From NCBI GenBank assembly GCA_001784435.1, contig MFQZ01000009.1, positions 38,089 through 102,088 on the forward strand: 64,000 bases of DNA. The letters run 5' to 3'. A program made the position numbers and the translations under genes. This stretch comes from Candidatus Magasanikbacteria bacterium RIFOXYC2_FULL_42_28. Lineage in GTDB: Bacteria; Patescibacteria; ABY1; Magasanikbacterales; GWA2-37-8. Below are positions 51,152-57,946 of the stretch, in pieces. The notes beneath the pieces are model-generated. The model ran no database searches and was not told the origin of the DNA. It saw nothing but the letters and a program-made list of their open reading frames with translations. Each line of letters starts with the position of its first letter. Positions within the stretch are counted from its first letter, which is position 1.

Positions 51152-51175
51152 ATGATTATAATTATAACATTAAAT

Positions 51176-52144
51176 TTAATTTTTTTTAAGGCCACGGATA
51201 ATTTGTACCACATGTCCGACACGTTCATGGTCGTAGACACAGCGTTTAAGAGCAGAAGTGGCGTTAATTAAGAATGGCTCTAACAGCTTTTTCAATTTTA
51301 CCGCTGAAATATTTTCTTCAAAGATTTTTGTGCCTAATCGCGCGCTGGCCGCGTCGTAGCGGTAAAAATCAAATCGTTTTTTATATTTTTCTTCGGCGCG
51401 AGCGTAACCCCCTAATACCCATTCGGGTTGTGTTTGCAGTTTGAAAGTAGCGTAAAGCTCTTGGTAGGTGTAGCCGGCATCCGCAAACATAGTTTGAATT
51501 AGGGCGATGGGCACGCGTCCGCCCAAATTGATTATTACCGAACCGCCCGGGGCGAGGGATGCATGTGCGTCCTGCAAAAAAGCGTTTTGCAAACCGAGCA
51601 AGTAAGCATTGAGTAAAGAAGGGCTATGCGGCGCTCTGGAAGCGTCGAAAAAAGTGGAGGTTAGTTGCCCGCTTAAAATTGTATCCGCCTCCGATAGTGG
51701 GATGTTCGGCAAGTTCGCGTAGATAATATCAGCGGTAATCTTATTTTGACGCAACGGCTCGCATAAATTTCCGGTGAGCGCCATTACCGCCGCGCTTCCG
51801 TTTTTGATATTTTGGTAAAAATTTTTTTCAGTAATCGGCACCACGGCCGGGTGAAGGTCGGTTATGATGATATTTTTGGGCTTAAGAATATGATAAGCAC
51901 CCACGGCATCCAGCCCTTGGCCCGTGCCAATGGCCACAAAAGTATCAGTTGGTTTATTTTCCTTGGTCAGTCGAGTAGATAAATTTTGAAAGCCACGAAA
52001 CGCCGGATAGAGCCAATTATTTTTTGGTTCGAGCGCGTCTATTTCGTAAGTATTATTAGTAGCCGTGATAATAAAACGGCCGGGGATACCGACGGCTTTA
52101 AAAAGTGAGGTGACATCTTGTTTATTTTTTGTATTTTTTTGCAT
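51176..52144 (-). CDS. SAM-dependent methyltransferase (PrmA/HemK-like fold)
   Basis: 322 residues. The SAM-binding motif is FVAIGTGQGLDAVGAYHI (residues ~91-108), followed by the acidic loop IIITDLHP and the substrate motif IIYANLPNIPL, a variant of the NPPY/NLPY used by N-methyltransferases acting on amide or purine nitrogens. Later parts are family-typical (LAPGGSVIINLGGR). Target not deducible. It has a consensus promoter and shares a divergent control region with the TrmB regulator at 52328, which may regulate both. Confidence 0.75.
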   Translation of the reverse strand: MQKNTKNKQDVTSLFKAVGIPGRFIITATNNTYEIDALEPKNNWLYPAFRGFQNLSTRLTKENKPTDTFVAIGTGQGLDAVGAYHILKPKNIIITDLHPAVVPITEKNFYQNIKNGSAAVMALTGNLCEPLRQNKITADIIYANLPNIPLSEADTILSGQLTSTFFDASRAPHSPSLLNAYLLGLQNAFLQDAHASLAPGGSVIINLGGRVPIALIQTMFADAGYTYQELYATFKLQTQPEWVLGGYARAEEKYKKRFDFYRYDAASARLGTKIFEENISAVKLKKLLEPFLINATSALKRCVYDHERVGHVVQIIRGLKKN

Positions 52145-52178
52145 AGCGTATCCGCATGTTTTACAATCTAGAAGAAAT

Positions 52179-52286
52179 AGTTTATCATAAATTTAGCACC
52201 TTGTCAATATTTTTCGTCATTTTGACGAGTAAAATTAGCCAAAATTAAAAAAATGCCTTTACAAAAGGATAAATCCATTGTATAAT
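52179..52286. promoter_or_regulatory. Divergent promoters with a central inverted repeat
   Basis: Minus: TTGACA (52202-52207), 17, TAAACT (52179-52184). Plus: TTTACA (52258-52263), 17, TATAAT (52281-52286). Between them lies TCGTCA-TTT-TGACGA (about 52214-52228), a candidate TrmB operator. Confidence 0.7.
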
Positions 52287-52327
52287 GACGACGAAACTTT
52301 CGACACTTTAAAACAATCAATTATTAT

Positions 52328-53077
52328 ATGCAATTAGATAGATTGTTACAACATTTGGGTTTTAGTAAAAACGAGTCCAAAGTATACTTGGCGGCGTTGG
52401 AATCTGGTCCTACGTCTGCCCAAGATTTAGCCGAGCGTGCCGGACTGCCACGCACCACCGTGTATTCGGTGTTAGAATATTTAATAGAGCGGGGGGTAAT
52501 TGGCAAAACAACCAAGCAGGGTAAAACTCGTTTTTTGGCTGATCCGCCGGAAAAGTTATTGGCGATTGTGAATGATTTAAAAAATCAAGTGGAAAAATCT
52601 TTGCCACAATTGGAGGCGGTCTATAATAAAAGCGAAACCAAGCCTAAGATTTATTTTTACGAAGGTAAGGGCGCGATTCGCAAGGCCTTTGATGACACGT
52701 TAGAGGTTAAGCCGTCGGAAATTTTAATGTGGAACACGGATTTGTATTTCAATTTTGAGCGTTATGGCTTGGATCCAAATTATATTCAAAATCGAGTCGC
52801 GCTTGGCGTTCACGCGAAACGCATCGCGGGCGAGGGTTCAATTTGGCACACCAAAAACAAGCCACGCGACGCGAGCGAGCTTTCAGAAACTGTAGTCGTA
52901 CCGCGCCAGATTTTTTGGCCCGGCATGGAAGTAAATATTTACGCCAACAAAGTGGTGTTTATGAATTTTGCCGAGAATAATTTGGTGATGATTGAAAGTA
53001 AAGCCATCGCCGACGCTATGCGCCAGGCGTATCAACTGTCCTGGCTCGGGGCAAAAAGTTTGGAAGTGAAAGCGTAA
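52328..53077 (+). CDS. TrmB-family transcriptional regulator
   Basis: 249 residues. Winged helix 1-~75 (LQHLGFSKNESKVYLAALES, then RAGLPRTTVYSVLEYLIERG). After a coiled region comes one effector module (YFYEGKGAIRKAFDDTLEVK ... NIYANKVVFMNFAENNLVMI). Such proteins in Patescibacteria are numerous and their ligands unknown. It is divergent from a methyltransferase gene across a shared promoter region with an inverted repeat, and convergent with the phosphohistidine-domain gene. Confidence 0.88.
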   Translation: MQLDRLLQHLGFSKNESKVYLAALESGPTSAQDLAERAGLPRTTVYSVLEYLIERGVIGKTTKQGKTRFLADPPEKLLAIVNDLKNQVEKSLPQLEAVYNKSETKPKIYFYEGKGAIRKAFDDTLEVKPSEILMWNTDLYFNFERYGLDPNYIQNRVALGVHAKRIAGEGSIWHTKNKPRDASELSETVVVPRQIFWPGMEVNIYANKVVFMNFAENNLVMIESKAIADAMRQAYQLSWLGAKSLEVKA

Positions 53078-53078
53078 A

Positions 53079-53110
53079 TAAAAACTCTGCCATTCCAGCG
53101 GAGTTTTTGT
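53079..53110. terminator. Terminator between convergent genes
   Basis: AAAACTCTGCC / AGCGGAGTTTTT imperfect hairpin with a T run. Confidence 0.6.
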
Positions 53111-53117
53111 TATTAGT

Positions 53118-54542
53118 TTATTTTATCAATTTCACCGTCCCACTTACAGTATCAATTTCCACTGCATCGCCATCTTTAAATACTTTGGTAGAACCTTTGG
53201 CTCCCACAACGCAAGGGATGCCTAACTCGCGCGACACAATGGCCGCGTGGCTCGTGAGCCCGCCAGCATCGGTAATAACAGCGCCAGCCAGTTTCATGGC
53301 GAAGATATATTCCGGACTGGTCATTGGGGCGACCAGCACTTCTCCTTGTTTAAAACTGCCGATATTGTTCGGATCAAGGACAATATGAACAACACCTTGG
53401 CTTTTAGTGGTTTTACCTTTGCTAGCTACCGCGCCTTTTGTTTCAGTAATATGTTTTTCAACTTTGGTTTCGTATGTTTGCCAATAATTTTCCGTTTCTT
53501 GCGCGTTTAATTCTTTACAGGTATGGAAAAATCTAACACCAAATCCAGTTTTTCTTTTTTTCAATTTGGCATGCAAATTTTTCTTGGCGATAATTTGTTC
53601 TATTTCAAAATACCAGGCACGATATAGTTCTTCGGTAGAATATTTGAAACGGCGCGCTACTTCTTCTAGCATTACATTTTCGTGATGAAGAATCATGAAA
53701 ATATATTTTTTTCTTTCGTCCTGCCAACCCACTCCTTCGCTGATTGCTTGCGCAATGGCCATGATTTCTGGTGATAGGAAATACTTTTTTTGTATGGCAA
53801 TTTTTTTTGCCGTGGTTTCTTTAATTTTTTCTTTGGCTTCGGTTTCTAAATTTTTATTTAATTTAGATTTTCTCTCGGCAAAAAATTCAGTTGGCAAAAT
53901 TTCCGTTCCGGCATAGCTATTTTTTAACCAAAAATATTTTTGTTGGTGTTTTTTTATGTTATCAGTTTTAGACAAGGCAATTTCTTCTTCTTGGTAAAAA
54001 GAAATACGCGTTGGTGCTGTTAAAATTTCCATTGCGCTCATTAATTCGTTTTCATTTTTAATTATAGCTTGTAATTTTTCTTTGAGATATTTTTCCGAGC
54101 CATAATTAGCTAATTCTGGGATTGAACTGGTTACCCAAAAATCACGGTATGTATTGTGGTATTGAACCCACATTTTTTTCAATTGCGTGTCCGTGAGTTT
54201 TGTTAAGTCGGCCGTGTCTATGTTTTTATGTAATTTCAATAATTTTGCGGTATAACCCTGCCATTCTTTGTATATTTTTTTGTGAGTTTTAAGGGGTAAT
54301 AAATATTTTAAGAATACTTTAACACCGGCGGCTTGAATATCGTTTAAATCATTCACCCAAAACATCCGGCCATTTAAAAATAACCACAATGTTTCTGACC
54401 AGTTTTCCTTATATTTTGCGCGGAAGTGTTTGTAGTGGACAGCCGTAAACATAGAACAAAAGAAAAATTTGCCCGGCACCGGTCCCCACTGAAAGATTCG
54501 TCCGTTAGGATCAAATGGTAAATTATTTTTTGTCTTTTTCAT
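53118..54542 (-). CDS. PEP-utilizing-enzyme mobile (phosphohistidine) domain protein
   Basis: 474 residues from MKKTKNNLPFDPNGRIFQWG; a longer upstream frame overlaps the HD gene and is unlikely to be used. The C-terminal ~85 residues are the swivelling phosphohistidine domain of PEP synthase/PPDK: GGLTSHAAIVSRELGIPCVV with the catalytic His, then KVFKDGDAVEIDTVSGTV. The N-terminal ~385 residues are helical, Lys/Tyr-rich and show neither an ATP-grasp pyruvate kinase domain nor a PEP-binding barrel. It is therefore not a PEP synthase but a protein with a phosphotransfer-type arm, as in rifampin phosphotransferase relatives. The start overlaps the HD-domain gene by 20 bases, implying coupled expression. 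Confidence 0.72.
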   Translation of the reverse strand: MKKTKNNLPFDPNGRIFQWGPVPGKFFFCSMFTAVHYKHFRAKYKENWSETLWLFLNGRMFWVNDLNDIQAAGVKVFLKYLLPLKTHKKIYKEWQGYTAKLLKLHKNIDTADLTKLTDTQLKKMWVQYHNTYRDFWVTSSIPELANYGSEKYLKEKLQAIIKNENELMSAMEILTAPTRISFYQEEEIALSKTDNIKKHQQKYFWLKNSYAGTEILPTEFFAERKSKLNKNLETEAKEKIKETTAKKIAIQKKYFLSPEIMAIAQAISEGVGWQDERKKYIFMILHHENVMLEEVARRFKYSTEELYRAWYFEIEQIIAKKNLHAKLKKRKTGFGVRFFHTCKELNAQETENYWQTYETKVEKHITETKGAVASKGKTTKSQGVVHIVLDPNNIGSFKQGEVLVAPMTSPEYIFAMKLAGAVITDAGGLTSHAAIVSRELGIPCVVGAKGSTKVFKDGDAVEIDTVSGTVKLIK

Positions 54543-55146
54543 AACCTTTGGCTTGTTCAATAAATTCAATTTTGTCCCAGCGCGCGTCGTAGGGCAGGCC
54601 CAACTCTTTGCGCACTTTTTTGATGCGAGCAAAATATGCTTTGCAGATTTTAGGCGATTTTTCGTAAACATAGGCGTCATGCACGCCGGTGTATAATCCG
54701 CAATCAAAAACATCCGCGTCTTTAACAAGCTCAACGTACGGGTTTTTTGATTTTTCATGCTTGTCGCTGTGTTGATGTATGGCTTTAACAATTAAAGCGA
54801 TTTCCGCTTTATTAAACTTTTTGGTTTTTTTAAGCATTTGTTCGGCAATTTCCGCCCCTTTATGGGCGTGGTCGGTAACGCGTCCGGTATGGTCAACATA
54901 AATATCGTGCATGGCGCAAATTATCACGGCCATTTCTTCGTTAAGACCTCGTTTTTGTGCCAAAATCCGGCCGATTTGCGCTACCGAAGAACTGTGCTTC
55001 AATTCAAACACTTTCCCCCATGAACGTTCCTCATCCGGCATTTTGCTTTTTTGAATTGTTTCCACCACCATTCTTTCCATCAACTCCGAACGCGAAATTT
55101 TGTCCCCTTGGAAGTGCGTGTATATCGGGTTATAGGTATATGACAT
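54523..55146 (-). CDS. HD-domain phosphohydrolase
   Basis: 207 residues. HD metal ligands: the first His in ELKHSSSVAQIG (residues ~49-60), HD in CAMHDIYVDHTG (~78-89), further His in DHAHKG and AIHQHSDKHE, and the terminal Asp in VKDADVFD. This is the plan of small HD hydrolases acting on nucleotides or phosphoesters. It overlaps the phosphohistidine-domain gene downstream, so the two likely act on the same phosphorylated compound. Substrate unknown. Confidence 0.85.
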   Translation of the reverse strand: MSYTYNPIYTHFQGDKISRSELMERMVVETIQKSKMPDEERSWGKVFELKHSSSVAQIGRILAQKRGLNEEMAVIICAMHDIYVDHTGRVTDHAHKGAEIAEQMLKKTKKFNKAEIALIVKAIHQHSDKHEKSKNPYVELVKDADVFDCGLYTGVHDAYVYEKSPKICKAYFARIKKVRKELGLPYDARWDKIEFIEQAKGYEKDKK

Positions 55147-55384
55147 AAAATTATGTGAATAAGTTATTAATATTTAATCTCAAATTTTTTTAAGTTTTTT
55201 ATTTCTTCTCAGCTTGTTTCCAATTTTTCCAATGACTCGCGGAAGAAAACATTATGCACCAGTCCGGATATGTAAATATGTGCGCATTTTTACATAGATA
55301 TTTCGGTAAAATATGTTAAATTTAGTATAGCAAATTATCTCATTTTAACCAAATATCTTTAAACAATCGTGAAATAGAATGGTC

Positions 55385-55413
55385 TTGAAATATACTTGCA
55401 TTTGTGTTATACT
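55385..55413 (+). promoter_or_regulatory. Promoter of the hicB-hicA pair
   Basis: TTGAAA (55385-55390), 17-base spacer, TATACT (55408-55413). The 290 bases upstream hold only a TATGTAAA / TTTACATA inverted repeat. Confidence 0.6.
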
Positions 55414-55435
55414 CAATACGTAGATAAGTTATAAT

Positions 55436-55765
55436 ATGACATTAACAAAACGCGCCAAAGATCAATTGATCAAAGTGTTATTTGGCAAGACCTCGGTCCC
55501 ACGTGGCTTATTTGAGTTGAATCAATATTTTCGCCATTATGAACCAATAAATTTTAAACACGAACAGGGGGAGAACGGGAATATTATTGCCATTAGCACC
55601 AATTATCGATACGGTTCAATCGTGACATCCGCGAAAACATTGAGCGAGTTGGACACAAATATCAAAGACGCGATTTTAACTTCTTTTGAAATTCCATCCT
55701 CATTTGCCAAAGAGGCAGCTATTGCTAAAATACAAAATAAGCAGGGGGAATATGCCATCGCTTAG
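55436..55765 (+). CDS. hicB: HicB-like antitoxin
   Basis: 109 residues, antitoxin-first order. The partial RNase-H-like HicB fold is visible in GNIIAISTNYRYGSIVTSAK and TLSELDTNIKDAILTSFEIP. It overlaps the HicA-like gene by 14 bases. HicB proteins neutralise HicA and often repress their own promoter; here the N-terminal ~35 residues are basic and could bind DNA. The assignment depends partly on the clearer HicA partner. Confidence 0.7.
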   Translation: MTLTKRAKDQLIKVLFGKTSVPRGLFELNQYFRHYEPINFKHEQGENGNIIAISTNYRYGSIVTSAKTLSELDTNIKDAILTSFEIPSSFAKEAAIAKIQNKQGEYAIA

Positions 55766-55997
55766 CGAGCTACCCGGCGAAATCAAACGAAAAAAGTTTA
55801 TCCGAGCTCTGCAACGGCTCGGATTTTTAATTGATAAAACCGGCGGGGTTGGGAGTCATTATAAAATTACTTGGCCAAAAACACAAAAATCAATTACGAT
55901 TCAATCAGAATTACGGAAAGATGTTTTGTATTATTTGTTGAAAGAAATTGAGCAGTATAGTGGGGTGAGTTGGGAGGATATTAAGAAAGAGCTATAA
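55752..55997 (+). CDS. hicA: HicA-like mRNA interferase toxin
   Basis: 81 residues from ATG after GGGGGAAT. The dsRBD-like HicA fold is KRKKFIRALQRLGFLIDKTG, then GSHYKITWPKTQKSITIQSE with the catalytic His in GSHYKI, and a C-terminal helix ending SGVSWEDIKKEL. Length is typical for HicA. The longer in-frame start at 55686 lies inside hicB and lacks a ribosome site. Confidence 0.85.
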   Translation: MPSLSELPGEIKRKKFIRALQRLGFLIDKTGGVGSHYKITWPKTQKSITIQSELRKDVLYYLLKEIEQYSGVSWEDIKKEL

Positions 55998-56008
55998 TTT
56001 TATTTACT

Positions 56009-56042
56009 ACAAAAAATCAACCAATGAAGGTTGGTTTTTTGT
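56009..56042. terminator. Bidirectional terminator
   Basis: ACAAAAAATCAACC / GGTTGGTTTTTTGT around AATGAA. Confidence 0.8.
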
Positions 56043-56120
56043 CTTGTTTGCGTCCGCGTACTATTTGAAATCGTAGGCAGGCGCAAAGTGAGATGCCCGT
56101 TTGGAAAGTGTCGGGCGCAC

Positions 56121-56453
56121 TTAGGTCGGCGGGTTGGCGCGTGGCTTGCGTTGGTGGTGGATGTGGCGTCTTCTCATAGTCATCATGATTACCTCTACGC
56201 CACACATGCCGATAACAACCGCCCACACCAACCAGCTGAAGATCCTGGCCGCCAACCAGATCACGGAGCCGGTGTAATAGCCGCAGTCGTGGAAAATCGT
56301 GGCCACCACCAGGGTGGTGGCCAACGGCAGGATGATACTAACTCCTATCCATGCCCAGAAATCTTGCCATCCGTCCCAGCCACCCTCCCTCAGCCACACA
56401 ACAATCGTGGCCAAGGTGTAAACTACCACTGTCGCCCATACTGCTACCAGCAT
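56121..56453 (-). CDS. Small membrane protein with three predicted helices, 110 aa
   Basis: Start chosen at 56453 because AAGGGAG precedes it at good spacing. Hydrophobic segments lie at ~2-19 (LVAVWATVVVYTLATIVV), ~30-52 (FWAWIGVSIILPLATTLVVA) and ~61-86, then a basic His/Arg tail (MRRRHIHHQRKPR). Trp-rich. Codons are GC-rich compared with neighbours, the promoter is near consensus, and a leader hairpin GTTGGG / CCCAAC precedes the ribosome site. Same style as the small units at 3695, 3865, 5459 and 13888. Function unknown. Confidence 0.6.
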   Translation of the reverse strand: MLVAVWATVVVYTLATIVVWLREGGWDGWQDFWAWIGVSIILPLATTLVVATIFHDCGYYTGSVIWLAARIFSWLVWAVVIGMCGVEVIMMTMRRRHIHHQRKPRANPPT

Positions 56454-56498
56454 AGTACGCTCCCTTCTGTTGGGTTTGTCAATTGCTCCCAACACATA

Positions 56499-56573
56499 AT
56501 TGTATTATATTTTATTAATATTGTCAACATTATTAATTCACCTGTTGACAAAAATTAACAACTATGGTATTTT
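56499..56573. promoter_or_regulatory. Divergent promoters of the small membrane gene and a TrmB regulator
   Basis: Minus: TTGACA (56522-56527), 17, TACAAT (56499-56504). Plus: TTGACA (56545-56550), 17, TATTTT (56568-56573). Back to back in AT-rich DNA. Confidence 0.75.
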
Positions 56574-56583
56574 ATACTTAAAT

Positions 56584-57348
56584 ATGTTGAGCAAAACTAA
56601 AAAAGTACTGCTGGACATTGGCCTTCATGAAAAAGAAGCCGATGTTTTGGCCGCTCTTTTTCAGTGTGAAAGCGCCAAGGTAAGCGATTTAGTAAAAAAT
56701 ACCAGTTTAAATCGCACCACTATTTATGTTATTCTTAAATCATTAATAAAACGTGGCTTGGTAACTTCATTTGTTAAATATGGCATCTCCGAATTTCAGG
56801 CCGTTGATCCCAACCTTTTGCCAAATTATATCGAGCGCCAAAAATCGATTTTAGATCAGAAAAAAATTGAAATAGAAAATATTTTACCGCAACTTAATAT
56901 CGTGCGTGACAATCTTGATGTGGTTCCGAGGATTAGTTTTTTTGAAGGTGCCGAAGGTGTTAAGCAGGCCTATGAAGATACTTTGGATAATAATAAAAAT
57001 AAAATTATTTATGTTTTTAGCGGGCCGGATATAGTGTTTAAAGAAATGGGTGAAGATTATATTAATTACTATGTTAACAAGCGAGCGCGGCTCGGCATTA
57101 AATCTTTTCAAATCGCGCCTGATACGTCTTGGGGAAAATATATTAAAAAGAATGATGAAAAATTTTTACGTTTAACGAAATTAATTCCCAGTCAATTCGC
57201 TTTTAACACCGAGATGGTAATATATGATGGTAAATTAGGTATTTTTACTTTTACCAAAAATAAATTGATGGCGGTTATTATAGAGGATAATTCTATCGCC
57301 GATACCATGACAGCGTTGTTTAAATATATTGACGGAACTATACAGTAA
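56584..57348 (+). CDS. TrmB-family transcriptional regulator
   Basis: 254 residues from ATG at 56584; upstream in-frame ATGs precede the promoter. Winged helix 1-~75 (LLDIGLHEKEADVLAALFQC, NTSLNRTTIYVILKSLIKRG), a coiled segment, then an effector module (ISFFEGAEGVKQAYEDTLDN ... EMVIYDGKLGIFTFTKNKLM). The leader is very short (about five bases after the expected transcription start), so translation may be nearly leaderless. It is divergent from the foreign-looking membrane gene and two bases ahead of the YgjP-like gene, which it probably co-expresses. Confidence 0.88.
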   Translation: MLSKTKKVLLDIGLHEKEADVLAALFQCESAKVSDLVKNTSLNRTTIYVILKSLIKRGLVTSFVKYGISEFQAVDPNLLPNYIERQKSILDQKKIEIENILPQLNIVRDNLDVVPRISFFEGAEGVKQAYEDTLDNNKNKIIYVFSGPDIVFKEMGEDYINYYVNKRARLGIKSFQIAPDTSWGKYIKKNDEKFLRLTKLIPSQFAFNTEMVIYDGKLGIFTFTKNKLMAVIIEDNSIADTMTALFKYIDGTIQ

Positions 57349-57350
57349 AG

Positions 57351-57926
57351 ATGAAAACTACCCTAAACAATCGCGAAATAGAATACGCTATCCGCAAAAG
57401 CACTCGCGCGCGCAATTTGCGTCTGACCGTTAATTGCGATGCCAGCGTAGTCGTCACTGTGCCGCGGTATTTTTTTGGTATGTATAAAATTGAAAGATTT
57501 TTACAAGCCAAGGCGAGTTGGGTGCTCCGTAAAATTGATTATTTTAAAAAATTTGGCAATAGGGTGCGGGTGGGCGAGTCGCGTTTGGGTCACGGCGGTC
57601 GGCGGGAATATAAAAAATACCGCGAACAGGCACGCGCTCTTATCGCGCAAAAAATCACCCAGTTAAATCAGACGGGTGAATTTGTTTTTAACCGCATCTC
57701 AATTAAAAATCATAAATCCCGTTGGGGCAGTTGTTCTAAAAAGAAAAATTTAAATTTTAATTATAAAATTGTCTTTTTGCCAGAGCATTTGGCTGAATAT
57801 ATTGTGGCGCACGAGTTGTGTCATTTAAAAGAATTAAATCACTCGCGTAAATTTTGGAATTTGGTTGCAGAATTTGTGCCGGATTATAAAGAACAGCGCC
57901 GAGCATTGAAGCGGGTAGTTTTTTAA
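57351..57926 (+). CDS. YgjP/DUF45-like (SprT-type) metallopeptidase
   Basis: 191 residues. The zinc motif HELCHLKELNHS (HExxH with a third His) lies near residue 150, after KSRWGSCSKKKNLNFNYKIV, the conserved approach sequence of the family. The N-terminal half is basic with beta-type pattern (REIEYAIRKSTRARNLRLTV). Function of YgjP proteins is not settled; they often accompany restriction systems in other genomes but not here. It follows the TrmB gene by two bases. Confidence 0.88.
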   Translation: MKTTLNNREIEYAIRKSTRARNLRLTVNCDASVVVTVPRYFFGMYKIERFLQAKASWVLRKIDYFKKFGNRVRVGESRLGHGGRREYKKYREQARALIAQKITQLNQTGEFVFNRISIKNHKSRWGSCSKKKNLNFNYKIVFLPEHLAEYIVAHELCHLKELNHSRKFWNLVAEFVPDYKEQRRALKRVVF

Positions 57927-57931
57927 AAATG

Positions 57932-57940
57932 TGATATAAT
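57932..57940 (+). promoter_or_regulatory. Extended -10 promoter giving a nearly leaderless P-type ATPase mRNA
   Basis: TGATATAAT ends seven bases before the ATG, so transcription should begin at or next to the start codon. No -35 match. The same AAAAATGTG(A/G)TATAATATAT wording precedes the giant gene at 27838. Confidence 0.6.
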
Positions 57941-57946
57941 ATATAT

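Noticed and set aside
53118..54791. Longer N-terminus for the phosphohistidine-domain protein
   Set aside because: The extra 83 codons overlap the HD gene in another frame and look unlike protein. The start at 54542 gives a normal short overlap.
3695..56453. Integron-type cassette array as explanation for the small GC-rich genes
   Set aside because: The units are scattered singly, in both orientations, without shared attC-like ends or an integrase.
56031..56558. A 175-codon plus-strand frame opposite the small membrane gene
   Set aside because: Translation is His/Pro/Arg-rich without pattern. The opposite strand has promoter, ribosome site and transmembrane segments.
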